In this document: one piece after another, positions 7,421 through 15,587 of the stretch | Position numbering within the stretch: the first letter of the stretch is position 1 | How the letters are laid out: every line of letters begins with the position of its first letter | NCBI GenBank assembly: GCA_002700365.1 | Contig: PADB01000012.1 | Coordinates: 434,001 to 498,000, forward strand | Direction: 5' to 3' | Source of the DNA: Kordiimonas sp. | GTDB lineage: Bacteria; Pseudomonadota; Alphaproteobacteria; Sphingomonadales; Emcibacteraceae | DNA: 64,000 bases | Made by a program: the position numbers and the translations under genes | Notes under the pieces: model-generated | Told to the model about the DNA's origin: nothing | What the model saw: the letters and a program-made list of their open reading frames with translations, nothing else | Database searches by the model: none

Positions 7421-8479
7421 CTACTCTGCGGCATCTGTAGACTCATGTTCTTCCTTAATCATCTTGAGCAACAAACGGCGGACCTTAACGGCCGACACAT
7501 CATTGGTCATCAACACAGGATTAAGGGAGAAGAAATCCGATGTTTCCATTTCATGCTGGACGGCTTCCACAACCGGCCCGTCTTCATTTTCGAAGGCGTC
7601 ATGCATGGCCTTAATCTTCATGGCATTAAAATCTGCATCTTCTTCATGATGATTACGGCGTGTGGCGAAGAAATAATGGCTCTTGAATTCGTCTTCTGGT
7701 GTGACGGTATGCAAGTCATACTGACTTACGTCATTCTCAAAACTGCCATTGCCATTTTGCTCAGCCCCCACAGACAGCTGAATATTCGCTGGCGGATGCC
7801 AGGTAATATCAAAGTAATGATCCGCCGCCTCTTTTGGCTCTGGCAGGAAATCTGCAAAAATCATCATTGCAGGCTGCTGTGCCCATTCCCAGCGGGCATT
7901 AATCGTAATCGGCGTTTCCTTGATATCCGGCACAATCGGGGATAATTTACCGCGGGTTGTAATGATCTCACTATGCAAATGGTCAATATGGCTAAGATCC
8001 ATCACGTTATCGATGATCAGCTCATAATTCACATTCATATGCATATATGTATGCCCGACGGCAGTGTCAGGACCGTTGTCCAGTTCGCTATAATCCGGGA
8101 ACAGGGAATAGTCTTCTGGCAGATCACCCATCCAGATCCAGATAAAACCGTATCTTTCCTCCAATGGGAAGGTGCGTACCACTGCGCCCCCCGGAATATG
8201 GCCTTGACCATGCGGGTTATGCGTACATTGGCCATTTTCATTAAAAACAAGCCCATGATAAGGGCAGGACACTGTATCGCCGGACCGTTTCCCCATGCTT
8301 AACGGAGCAAAACGGTGTGGACACCGGTCTTGCAGGGCAACAGGCGTCCCATCCTCGGTTCTGTAGATCATCACAGACAGTCCGAGAATACGGCGGTTAA
8401 ACAGCTCCGTCTCATTAACCTCCGTCGACAGGGCCGCCACATACCAAGCATTTTTCAGATATTTAACCTGGGCACTCAT
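7421..8479 (-). CDS. Rieske-type aromatic oxygenase, VanA-like terminal component
   Basis: 352 residues. The N-terminal Rieske domain binds a 2Fe-2S cluster through C53-x-H55 and C72-xx-H75. The C-terminal catalytic domain has the mononuclear iron motif D161-xx-H164-x4-H169 in NVMDLSHIDHLHS. Length and motifs match the vanillate O-demethylase/dicamba monooxygenase branch, which demethylates or hydroxylates small aromatics with electrons from a separate reductase. No reductase or ferredoxin gene is in the window, so the partner must be encoded elsewhere. It lies 83 bases behind the TonB receptor in the same direction and shares a terminator, so the two are probably co-transcribed from the sigma-54 promoter. 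The substrate is not known. Confidence 0.9.
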   Translation of the reverse strand: MSAQVKYLKNAWYVAALSTEVNETELFNRRILGLSVMIYRTEDGTPVALQDRCPHRFAPLSMGKRSGDTVSCPYHGLVFNENGQCTHNPHGQGHIPGGAVVRTFPLEERYGFIWIWMGDLPEDYSLFPDYSELDNGPDTAVGHTYMHMNVNYELIIDNVMDLSHIDHLHSEIITTRGKLSPIVPDIKETPITINARWEWAQQPAMMIFADFLPEPKEAADHYFDITWHPPANIQLSVGAEQNGNGSFENDVSQYDLHTVTPEDEFKSHYFFATRRNHHEEDADFNAMKIKAMHDAFENEDGPVVEAVQHEMETSDFFSLNPVLMTNDVSAVKVRRLLLKMIKEEHESTDAAE

Positions 8480-8511
8480 TAATCTTATCCTTCGTTAAAC
8501 TAGCTTGATTA

Positions 8512-8541
8512 TGCAGGGCAACGTTCTGTTGTCGCCCTGCA
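8512..8541 (-). other. Stem-loop between receptor and oxygenase genes
   Basis: TGCAGGGC/GCCCTGCA, a perfect 8-base stem with a 14-base loop, sits in the 83-base gap. No T run follows, so it is not a simple terminator. It may stabilise the upstream mRNA or reduce read-through into the oxygenase gene. Confidence 0.55.
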
Positions 8542-8562
8542 CAAACTTTTGACATTCAAACC

Positions 8563-11166
8563 TTAGAATTGAACACCTACACGTGCGTACCATTCCATTG
8601 GCGAATTGTATGCGCCCTGGATGATACCACCCGTGGTTTGGTTAGTCCCTGTTGTCAGGTAACGGTCATCCAACAGGTTGGTCACGCCTACTGTGACATC
8701 CCAATGCTCATTAGGCTCCACATATTTTACACTTGCATTCATCATATGCGTCGCTGGGCGCTTCAGGGCAAAAGTACGCTCTGTATCGTTCCAGACAGAT
8801 GATGTGTAAGTATAATCCACAAGGAAAATCATGCTGCCATTGTTACCCAGCATCATTTCGTAACGTGGGCTAATGTTGATTTTCCAGGATGGCGTTTTCG
8901 GCAGTGGCGCACCTTCAAACACACCAGCCTGAATTGGATTGGTCGGCACAAGTGCATCGGCCTCAACACTTGTGTAATAAGCGTCGATATAACCGATCGA
9001 ACCGTTAATCATCAGGCCTTCAACAGGAACAGCTGTCAACTCAAGTTCCGCACCTTTAATACGTGCATCACCCGCGTTCTGGAATGTCGGGGAAACCCCT
9101 TCCAGGAAGTTCAGCTGAATGCCGCTAAACTTGGTCGTGAACACTGCCGCATTGATCTGTAAACGGTTATCAAACAGCTGAGACTTCACACCCAGTTCGA
9201 TGGTCTTGGCTTCTTCTTCATCGAAGTCAGATGCCATTGGCAGCGGGTTGGAAAGACGTGTGGTCCAGCCACCGGTCTTATAGCCTTGCGAATATGAGGC
9301 ATAAACCATCATATCGTCAGCTGGGTAGACCTGAACACCAACCTTCGGAGAGAAGTTGTTGAAGGTTTTATGCTGATCTGTCGCTGTGTGATAACGCAGC
9401 GGCTCTGTTGTTTCCGGGAAGCCCAATGCTGTTGTACATGGCTCACCAAAGACCGGGCAGTTAAACAGCTTGTAGTTAAATCCGTTCAGATCAGACTGCC
9501 CACCGTTGAAGTCTTTCGATTCATGGGTGTAGCGACCACCAACTGTCACAGAGATCAGGTCTGAAATCGCATAATCCACCTGACCAAAGAAGGCGTAGTT
9601 CTCTGTCGCCAGATCATTAGGCCCTTCGATTTGCAGCAAGCCGTTAGCAAAGTTCACATAATCAACCAGATAGCTTTCTTCCTTGAAGTAATACGCCCCC
9701 ACGACATATTTCAACCGGTCTTCTTCCATTGCGGTGCCGGTCAGCTGGAATTCCTGGCTGAACTGCCACTGTTCCAGTTCAAGGGAAATTTCAAAGCTAC
9801 GGGTTGGGGATCCATCCATATCCATGGCTGATGACCAGACAATGTCTCTGTAACCCGTAATGGATTTCAGGGTCATTTTATCCGTGACATCGAAGTCAAT
9901 CATGGATGAAACACCCCAGTTTTTCAGACGTGAGAAACTGTCGCCTGTGGCATATGACGTATCAATATCACCGGTGTCGTAACGGTCATCAAAGGGCAGG
10001 CGGTCATTAAACGGATCCGCATCCACATTGACGCTGGCCAGTCCACCGATCAACATGCCCGGGTTCAAAGGCGTACCACGCGGACCACAGAGCGCCGTTG
10101 CATTACGCCCTGCAATCTCACCGGCTGTTGAATTGATACAGAAGTTATACAATCCACCGAAGTTAAAACCGTTAGGTGGCAGTCCCGAGCCAGCATTATA
10201 TAGAGATGTCGGCCCAAATGGTGTGATGACCGCACGGTCAGGTGTCACCCCGAAAGGTCCGGGCATGTCAGATGTCACGTCCAGTACCTGGCTGGATGTA
10301 CCTTGCTGGTCCTGGTTCAGGTAATCACCTGATACTTTGATGCGCAGACGATCTGTCGGTTCCCATACAACTTTTGAACGCAGGGTCCAGTCATTCTGGC
10401 CACCTTCCTCATCGGAACTGCCTGAACCTGATGAAGAAAAACCTGAATCCGGATCAACGGCAAAGGCGCCGGCACCAGGGAAGGGTATACGTTTCAGATA
10501 ACCACCACGATCACGTGATGAAAACGTCACAGACGCCCCTAAATCATCGGTCAGGGGTGTGCTGATATATCCCATTGTGTCCAGGCGATCAAAACGACCA
10601 GTTGTCACCGCGCCTGAGAACTCAATCTCGTCGCCTGGATCTTTTGTTACGACAGAAATCGCACCACCAATGGTGTTTCGGCCAAACAGGGTACCCTGCG
10701 GGCCTTTCAGGATCTCCACTCGTTCAACATCTGGTAGGTCCAGGTTGGCACCAACTGTACGCGCCAGATAAATACCGTCCAGATAAACACCCACACCCGG
10801 GTCCAGGTTAGCGGCGAAGTCATTTTGCCCAATACCACGAATATAGGCAGCCAGAATCGCTGATGACCCCGCAAAAGGCACACCCGCATCCAGCGTCACG
10901 TTCGGCGCGATATTGGACAGGCTTGCCACACTGGCAACCGCGCGTTCACTTAGTGATGAACTTGTAAAGGCAGAAATAGCAATCGGAACACTTTGCACAT
11001 TTTCACTTCTTTTCTGTGCAGTCACCGTAATCTCTTCCAGCATTGCAATCGGCTGTTTAGCAGCCTTCTTTTCTTCCTCCGCATATACTGGATGACTTAC
11101 GGAAATAGCGAGCGCGACAGCGCTCGTCATAACGCCTCCCCGAGCAAAAAGCTTTGATTTAAGCAT
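8563..11166 (-). CDS. TonB-dependent outer-membrane receptor
   Basis: 867 residues: signal peptide (to about residue 30, ending PVYA), a TonB box-like EEITVTAQKR, a plug domain with IRGIGQNDF and ILKGPQGTLFGRNTIGGAI, a long 22-strand barrel, and the typical final motif ending in aromatic Phe (WYARVGVQF). It belongs to the large oligotrophic-alphaproteobacterial receptor family that imports siderophores, sugars or aromatic compounds. The neighbouring Rieske oxygenase and aromatic-sensing regulator suggest an aromatic or terpenoid-like substrate rather than iron. ATG 11166 is preferred because GGGAAGG lies 7 bases before it; an ATG at 11172 is too close to that site. Confidence 0.92.
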   Translation of the reverse strand: MLKSKLFARGGVMTSAVALAISVSHPVYAEEEKKAAKQPIAMLEEITVTAQKRSENVQSVPIAISAFTSSSLSERAVASVASLSNIAPNVTLDAGVPFAGSSAILAAYIRGIGQNDFAANLDPGVGVYLDGIYLARTVGANLDLPDVERVEILKGPQGTLFGRNTIGGAISVVTKDPGDEIEFSGAVTTGRFDRLDTMGYISTPLTDDLGASVTFSSRDRGGYLKRIPFPGAGAFAVDPDSGFSSSGSGSSDEEGGQNDWTLRSKVVWEPTDRLRIKVSGDYLNQDQQGTSSQVLDVTSDMPGPFGVTPDRAVITPFGPTSLYNAGSGLPPNGFNFGGLYNFCINSTAGEIAGRNATALCGPRGTPLNPGMLIGGLASVNVDADPFNDRLPFDDRYDTGDIDTSYATGDSFSRLKNWGVSSMIDFDVTDKMTLKSITGYRDIVWSSAMDMDGSPTRSFEISLELEQWQFSQEFQLTGTAMEEDRLKYVVGAYYFKEESYLVDYVNFANGLLQIEGPNDLATENYAFFGQVDYAISDLISVTVGGRYTHESKDFNGGQSDLNGFNYKLFNCPVFGEPCTTALGFPETTEPLRYHTATDQHKTFNNFSPKVGVQVYPADDMMVYASYSQGYKTGGWTTRLSNPLPMASDFDEEEAKTIELGVKSQLFDNRLQINAAVFTTKFSGIQLNFLEGVSPTFQNAGDARIKGAELELTAVPVEGLMINGSIGYIDAYYTSVEADALVPTNPIQAGVFEGAPLPKTPSWKINISPRYEMMLGNNGSMIFLVDYTYTSSVWNDTERTFALKRPATHMMNASVKYVEPNEHWDVTVGVTNLLDDRYLTTGTNQTTGGIIQGAYNSPMEWYARVGVQF

Positions 11167-11259
11167 CTGCATACCTTCCCTATACTTTCTATATTTAACT
11201 TTTTCTGTTTTTTGAGATGCCTATACAAAAATACTCCCTGACATCTCAACTCCTACACA

Positions 11260-11274
11260 GCAACAGGTATGCCA
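11260..11274 (-). promoter_or_regulatory. Sigma-54 (-24/-12) promoter for receptor-oxygenase genes
   Basis: On the minus strand TGGCATA-CCTG-TTGC fits the sigma-54 consensus TGGCACG-N4-TTGC, with the invariant GG and GC exactly spaced. RNA would begin near 11248, about 80 bases before the receptor start. The divergent gene is a sigma-54 activator, which makes this very likely to be real. Confidence 0.82.
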
Positions 11275-11343
11275 GAATTAATTTTCCCCATAAATTCAAT
11301 ATGTTATAATTTTATCGCTAATAAATATCATCATCGTTATCGT

Positions 11344-11371
11344 TTGTAATTATTCACGACTTGTATATGAT
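11344..11371 (+). promoter_or_regulatory. Candidate sigma-70 promoter of the activator gene
   Basis: TTGTAA (11344-11349), 16 bases, TATGAT (11366-11371), 34 bases before the activator ATG. The -10 overlaps the left arm of the inverted repeat, which would allow self-repression. Confidence 0.35.
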
Positions 11372-11393
11372 TGTGCAAAATTAAACACAATCA
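11368..11393. promoter_or_regulatory. Inverted repeat, candidate activator binding site (UAS)
   Basis: TGATTGTG-N10-CACAATCA is a perfect 8-base palindrome centred about 130 bases upstream of the sigma-54 start, which is where enhancer-binding proteins of the XylR/DmpR type bind. It is also only 11 bases before the activator ATG, so it could serve both directions. No second copy was seen in the intergenic region. Confidence 0.5.
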
Positions 11394-11404
11394 GGGCAGG
11401 CGAG

Positions 11405-13144
11405 ATGACAGAAAAGAGATACCCGCATCCTTATGGGAAAATGCGCAACAAAGCGATCGACGATCCATCCTCATTTAACACACCCTCTTTTGAAGACTTG
11501 CGGGCCGCAATCCAGTTCAACCCTGACAATGCGGAAATCTGGCTAGACCAGCACCGCATGGTGCTGACCGACAATAACAGCTTAGGCATTATGAAGCTGG
11601 AACTGGTACAGGCCCTGGGATATGCTCGGGCCCGCGCCCTGTTATCACGCATCGGCTATGAAATCGGCGCCAGTGAAGTCGACATCGCCCTGAAAATCCG
11701 TAAAGACAAAGATCTATTCGAAGCCTATTCCGCTGGACCGCAAATTCATGCTCTGAAAGGGTCCGTGCGGGTGGAACCCATCGTCTTTGACGTGGACAGG
11801 GACAAGGGCCATTTCTATGTGGAATACAACTGGCATAATTCCGCCGAATGTCAGGCCCATGTCAAACATCTGGGCATTGGTGCCACACCAGGCGGCTGGC
11901 AACAGGTTGGTTATGCCTCTGGCTTTACCAGCGCCTTTATGGGCTGCCCTGTAATTTATCGCGAAACTGAATGTGTCGCCATGGGGCATGACAAATGCTT
12001 CCTGGTCGGCAAAACCGCCAAAGACTGGGAAAATCCCGACGAAGAATTGCAATGGTTCAGGTCAGAAGCCTACTCAATTCGCCCCACAAAGAAGAAAAGG
12101 AAGAATACAGACATTGAAAATGACCTTAAAATCGGCAAACGCTCCATTGTCGGGGCTTCCGCCGGTTTTAACGTCTCCCTGCATCTGATTGATAAAGTGG
12201 CGCAGACAAATACACCGGTACTGTTCCTGGGCGAAAGTGGTGTCGGTAAAGAGGTCCTCGCCCAGGAACTCCATAAACGCAGCAGCCGCGCGGACAAGCA
12301 GATCATTGCCGTGAACTGCGCCGCGATACCGGACACATTGGTGGAAGCTGAATTATTCGGCGTAGAGAAGGGGGCCTATACCGGCGCAGACCGTACAAGA
12401 CCCGGTCGTTTTGAACGCGCATCCGGCGGCACCCTGTTTCTTGACGAAATCGGCACCCTTTCTCTGGCCGCCCAGGGAAAACTGCTGCGCGTCTTGCAAA
12501 CCGGCATTATAGAAAAAGTCGGCGGCACAAAAGAACAAAAGACAGACGTGCGTCTTATTGCCGCCACCAATGCAGACCTGCGCGCCGATGTTGAAGCCGG
12601 CACCTTCCGGGAAGATCTGTTTCACAGACTCAATATCTTTCCCATTCACATCCCACCACTACGGGAACGCCACGCTGACATACCGCTGCTGATAAATCAT
12701 TTTCTCAGACGCTTTTCCGACAAACATAATAAGGAAGACGTCACACTCAGCGAAGAAGCACTCAGGGCCCTGCTCACCTACGACTGGCCTGGCAATATTC
12801 GCGAATTGGAAAATATTATTGAACGGGGCGTCATCCTAGCTGACGAGGGCCATCCCATTGATATTTATCATCTGGCGATGAATATCGGCTCCATTCATGC
12901 CGGCAGCAAACGACAGGAAGATCCCTTCAAGAAGTTCATCACCCACAGTAAAAAGCATGTGCCAAATACCGACATTGGCATGCAGCTTCTGGATCAGGGT
13001 TTTTCATCTGAAGAGGTTGTCGACAATATGATCCAGGCCGCCCTGGACCGCAGCAACAACAATGTGAGCGACGCCGCGCGCCGCACCGGCATGACACGCT
13101 CCCAGATCAATTACTGGATCAAGAAACAGAGAACACAGCCATAG
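11405..13144 (+). CDS. XylR/DmpR-type sigma-54-dependent activator with V4R sensor
   Basis: 579 residues. The XylR_N/V4R sensor spans about 25-205, with NSAEC, GWQQVGYASGF and a Cys/Glu cluster (E187, C190, C198) like the zinc site of phenol sensors. A linker (about 210-245) is followed by the AAA+ core: Walker A GESGVGKE (276-283), loop 1 GAYTGA (323-328) and Walker B GGTLFLDE (341-348). A Fis-type HTH lies at about 555-575 (SDAARRTGMTRSQINYW). Binding of an aromatic effector to V4R should relieve repression of the ATPase and let it remodel sigma-54 RNA polymerase. It is divergent from the receptor-oxygenase pair. Two oddities: Tyr replaces Phe in GAFTGA, and Gly164 appears to replace a Cys zinc ligand. 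It is visibly richer in G+C than most of the window. Confidence 0.9.
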   Translation: MTEKRYPHPYGKMRNKAIDDPSSFNTPSFEDLRAAIQFNPDNAEIWLDQHRMVLTDNNSLGIMKLELVQALGYARARALLSRIGYEIGASEVDIALKIRKDKDLFEAYSAGPQIHALKGSVRVEPIVFDVDRDKGHFYVEYNWHNSAECQAHVKHLGIGATPGGWQQVGYASGFTSAFMGCPVIYRETECVAMGHDKCFLVGKTAKDWENPDEELQWFRSEAYSIRPTKKKRKNTDIENDLKIGKRSIVGASAGFNVSLHLIDKVAQTNTPVLFLGESGVGKEVLAQELHKRSSRADKQIIAVNCAAIPDTLVEAELFGVEKGAYTGADRTRPGRFERASGGTLFLDEIGTLSLAAQGKLLRVLQTGIIEKVGGTKEQKTDVRLIAATNADLRADVEAGTFREDLFHRLNIFPIHIPPLRERHADIPLLINHFLRRFSDKHNKEDVTLSEEALRALLTYDWPGNIRELENIIERGVILADEGHPIDIYHLAMNIGSIHAGSKRQEDPFKKFITHSKKHVPNTDIGMQLLDQGFSSEEVVDNMIQAALDRSNNNVSDAARRTGMTRSQINYWIKKQRTQP

Positions 13145-13203
13145 CGCCCGGTCTGCATGACCGACCCATAGAAGATAACAGGGAAAATTGGAAAAAGGTA
13201 AAG

Positions 13204-13293
13204 TGGCGGAGGGGGTGGGATTCGAACCCACGAAGGGCTTGCACCCTTGCCGGTTTTCAAGACCGGTGCATTCAACCGCTCTGCCACCCCTCC
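13204..13293 (-). tRNA. tRNA-Ser (anticodon TGA)
   Basis: The minus strand gives a type II tRNA of 90 bases. The acceptor stem is GGAGGGG/CCCCTCC, the D-loop is GCAGAGCGGTTGAATGC, and the anticodon arm has TGA at 13259-13257. A long variable arm and the T-loop GGTTCGAATCC follow. The 3' CCA (13204-13206) is encoded. It reads UCN serine codons. It sits at the right border of the accessory catabolic module, but no integrase or att repeat was found. Confidence 0.97.
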
Positions 13294-13481
13294 GCAAGGA
13301 ACAGCAAGGTGATAAACGATCACTCTCATGCCGTCAAGCCCTTAGCCGTATTTGTTTTTCATGCAACTGGTAAGGTTTATTTTATAAGAAAAAAAATTGT
13401 TGTGCCTTTATCCTGTCACCTTCTTACGTAAATAATTATATTATGGTGATGATGACCATTCTGGCTGTAAAGGGTGATAAA

Positions 13482-14576
13482 ATGTGCAGGACGATAACAG
13501 GGCCAATAGCGAATAAAATAAACTTCATGCCGTTATTCTTTTTATTATTAATTATCGCCATACTGGGACAGCCTATTGCCCATGCGCAGCCTTTATCTGA
13601 TTTTGACATCTGGTTGGAACATCTGAAAAACGAAGCCCTTAACGAAGGTATATCTGCACCAACATTGGAGTCAGCCTTATCAGGGCTAACTCCAAATCCC
13701 AAAGTCATAGAACTGGATCGACGACAGCCCGAATTCACACAGACATATCAAGACTACATCTCACGCCGCGTGAGCGAAACACGCATTGCTCGTGGACATG
13801 AGAAGATCCGGCAACATCAAGCCGCTCTTAACAAAGTCGCACAAGAATATGGCGTCCCCGGGCGTTTTATTGCGGCGATATGGGGGATGGAAACAAATTA
13901 TGGAAGCTACACTGGCGGATATAGCGTTATTCGCTCTCTCGCCACCCTTGCACATGATACACGACGTCCAGCTTTTTTCCGGGCGCAACTCATTGCCGCA
14001 CTGAAAATCATCGATCAAGGACACATCACCCAAGACAACATGAAGGGTTCTTGGGCCGGGGCCATGGGGCAGAGCCAATTTATGCCGTCCAGTTTCCTTG
14101 ACTATGCCGCCGACAATGATGGTGATGGTCGCAAAGATATCTGGACCAATGAAACAGATGTGTTTGCCTCTATCGCCAATTATCTAACCCGTCACGGCTG
14201 GCGCAAGGGAGAGACATGGGGCAGGGAAGTCCGCCTGCCGCCGGATTCAGAAGCCCTGTGGCACAAAGTCAAACTGAAAGAACAACCAAAAAGATGTCGC
14301 CGCGCCTTAAAACACCATAGCCAACAGCTTTCATTAGCCGACTGGCAAGCATTGGGCGTGCGACGTCATGATGGCGGCGACCTACCTATTGAAGCCGGAA
14401 ACGGCATTCCCGCATCTTTAATCCTCCCCGCTGGCCTGAACGGTCCCGCATACCTTACTTATCCAAACTTTAGGATGATCTTAAGGTATAACTGCTCAAA
14501 TTATTACGCGCTGGGTGTAAGCCTGCTCGCAAACGAGCTTATCCTCAAAGAAGATAACAATACACAGACCCCATAA
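13482..14576 (+). CDS. Lytic murein transglycosylase, MltB-like
   Basis: 364 residues: a signal peptide-like hydrophobic start (FFLLLIIAILGQPIAHAQ), then the SLT_2 domain with the catalytic Glu in AAIWGMETNYGSY and the motifs GSWAGAMGQSQFMPSSFLDYA and D-DGDGRKDIW. It cleaves the MurNAc-GlcNAc bond to form 1,6-anhydro ends in the periplasm. No lipobox is seen, so it is probably soluble or membrane-anchored. ATG 13482 is chosen because AAGGGTG lies 7 bases upstream; upstream in-frame starts at 13443-13452 lack a ribosome site. It heads the forward run mltB-rlpA-dacA-tmk-holB-metG. Confidence 0.88.
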   Translation: MCRTITGPIANKINFMPLFFLLLIIAILGQPIAHAQPLSDFDIWLEHLKNEALNEGISAPTLESALSGLTPNPKVIELDRRQPEFTQTYQDYISRRVSETRIARGHEKIRQHQAALNKVAQEYGVPGRFIAAIWGMETNYGSYTGGYSVIRSLATLAHDTRRPAFFRAQLIAALKIIDQGHITQDNMKGSWAGAMGQSQFMPSSFLDYAADNDGDGRKDIWTNETDVFASIANYLTRHGWRKGETWGREVRLPPDSEALWHKVKLKEQPKRCRRALKHHSQQLSLADWQALGVRRHDGGDLPIEAGNGIPASLILPAGLNGPAYLTYPNFRMILRYNCSNYYALGVSLLANELILKEDNNTQTP

Positions 14577-14589
14577 TGTAGCCGGTCAC

Positions 14590-15540
14590 ATGCAAAACCG
14601 TTTCACATATACATTTTTTCTGCTGTTTGGCTTAACGATAATCTTAACGGCCTGTAGCAGCACGTCGCAAAAAGCAGAAAATTTACCCACCGGCAAAGGC
14701 GAATATAAAGTGGGTAATCCTTATAAGGTCAGGGGGAAGTGGTATTATCCTAAAGTACAGCCTGATTATAATGAGGTTGGAATCGCGTCATGGTATGGAC
14801 AAAAATTTCATGGACGACAAACGGCCAATGGCGAAATTTTCGACATGAATCAACTTACAGCCGCCCATACCACCTTACCAATGCCAAGCTACGTACGTGT
14901 CACCAATTTATACAATGGACGCAGCCTGATCTTGCGCGTCAATGACCGCGGCCCGTTCGCCCACGGACGCATCATTGATGTCTCCCGCCAGGCCGCCAGC
15001 AAGCTAGGTTTTTTACGGAAGGGGACACAAAAAGTCCGTGTGGAGGTTATACCCGATGCACGTATTCACCTCGCCAATAAGACAACCTCTTCAGATAACA
15101 CGACTGACCATAGGGCCGCTGCTTTAAGTAAATCGGAAACCACTCTGCCTCCGAAAGAAAATACAGAGGCATCGGCAACTGAAATCGCGGAGACTACAAA
15201 AGAGAAGAATACAGAATATCAGGCTGTGCCGATTGCAGGGCCCACCTCACCAATCAAAAATGAGGGCACAACAGATACAAAAATAACCCCACCTACAAAA
15301 ACCGCCTATTTCATTCAGGCCGGGGCATTTTCCTTAAAAGCAACGGCACAAAAGCTCGCAGATAAGCTCTCTCACATCGGCCCTTCCATCACAGAGCAAA
15401 CCCTTATTCAAGGGCGAACGCTTTATCACGTGCGCATTGGCCCCGTTGAAAAAAAACAAACCGCCGATATCCTCCTAGGCCGCATTCTTACTTATGGTTA
15501 TAATACAGCGCGTATTGTACAAGACCGATGTGACTGCTAG
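14590..15540 (+). CDS. RlpA-family septal-ring lytic transglycosylase lipoprotein
   Basis: 316 residues. The lipobox LTAC puts the lipid on Cys22. A double-psi beta-barrel follows at about 60-155 with GIASWYGQKFHGRQTANGE, the catalytic-type NDRGPF and GRIIDVSRQAA. A Thr/Glu-rich linker then leads to a C-terminal SPOR domain (about 237-316, YFIQAGAFSLKATAQKLADK). RlpA proteins bind denuded glycan at the septum and cut it during daughter-cell separation. It starts 13 bases after the mltB-like gene. This is the second SPOR protein in the window. Confidence 0.9.
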   Translation: MQNRFTYTFFLLFGLTIILTACSSTSQKAENLPTGKGEYKVGNPYKVRGKWYYPKVQPDYNEVGIASWYGQKFHGRQTANGEIFDMNQLTAAHTTLPMPSYVRVTNLYNGRSLILRVNDRGPFAHGRIIDVSRQAASKLGFLRKGTQKVRVEVIPDARIHLANKTTSSDNTTDHRAAALSKSETTLPPKENTEASATEIAETTKEKNTEYQAVPIAGPTSPIKNEGTTDTKITPPTKTAYFIQAGAFSLKATAQKLADKLSHIGPSITEQTLIQGRTLYHVRIGPVEKKQTADILLGRILTYGYNTARIVQDRCDC

Positions 15541-15587
15541 TCTGCTGCTTCTTCAACCTTTTATCATGGGCTAAAATCAGAAATCCA

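Noticed and set aside
13004-13373. Open frames on both strands over 13.0-13.4 kb
   Set aside because: They are translations through the tRNA-Ser gene (the familiar tRNA-derived peptides such as GVGFEPTK) and the end of the activator gene; not coding.
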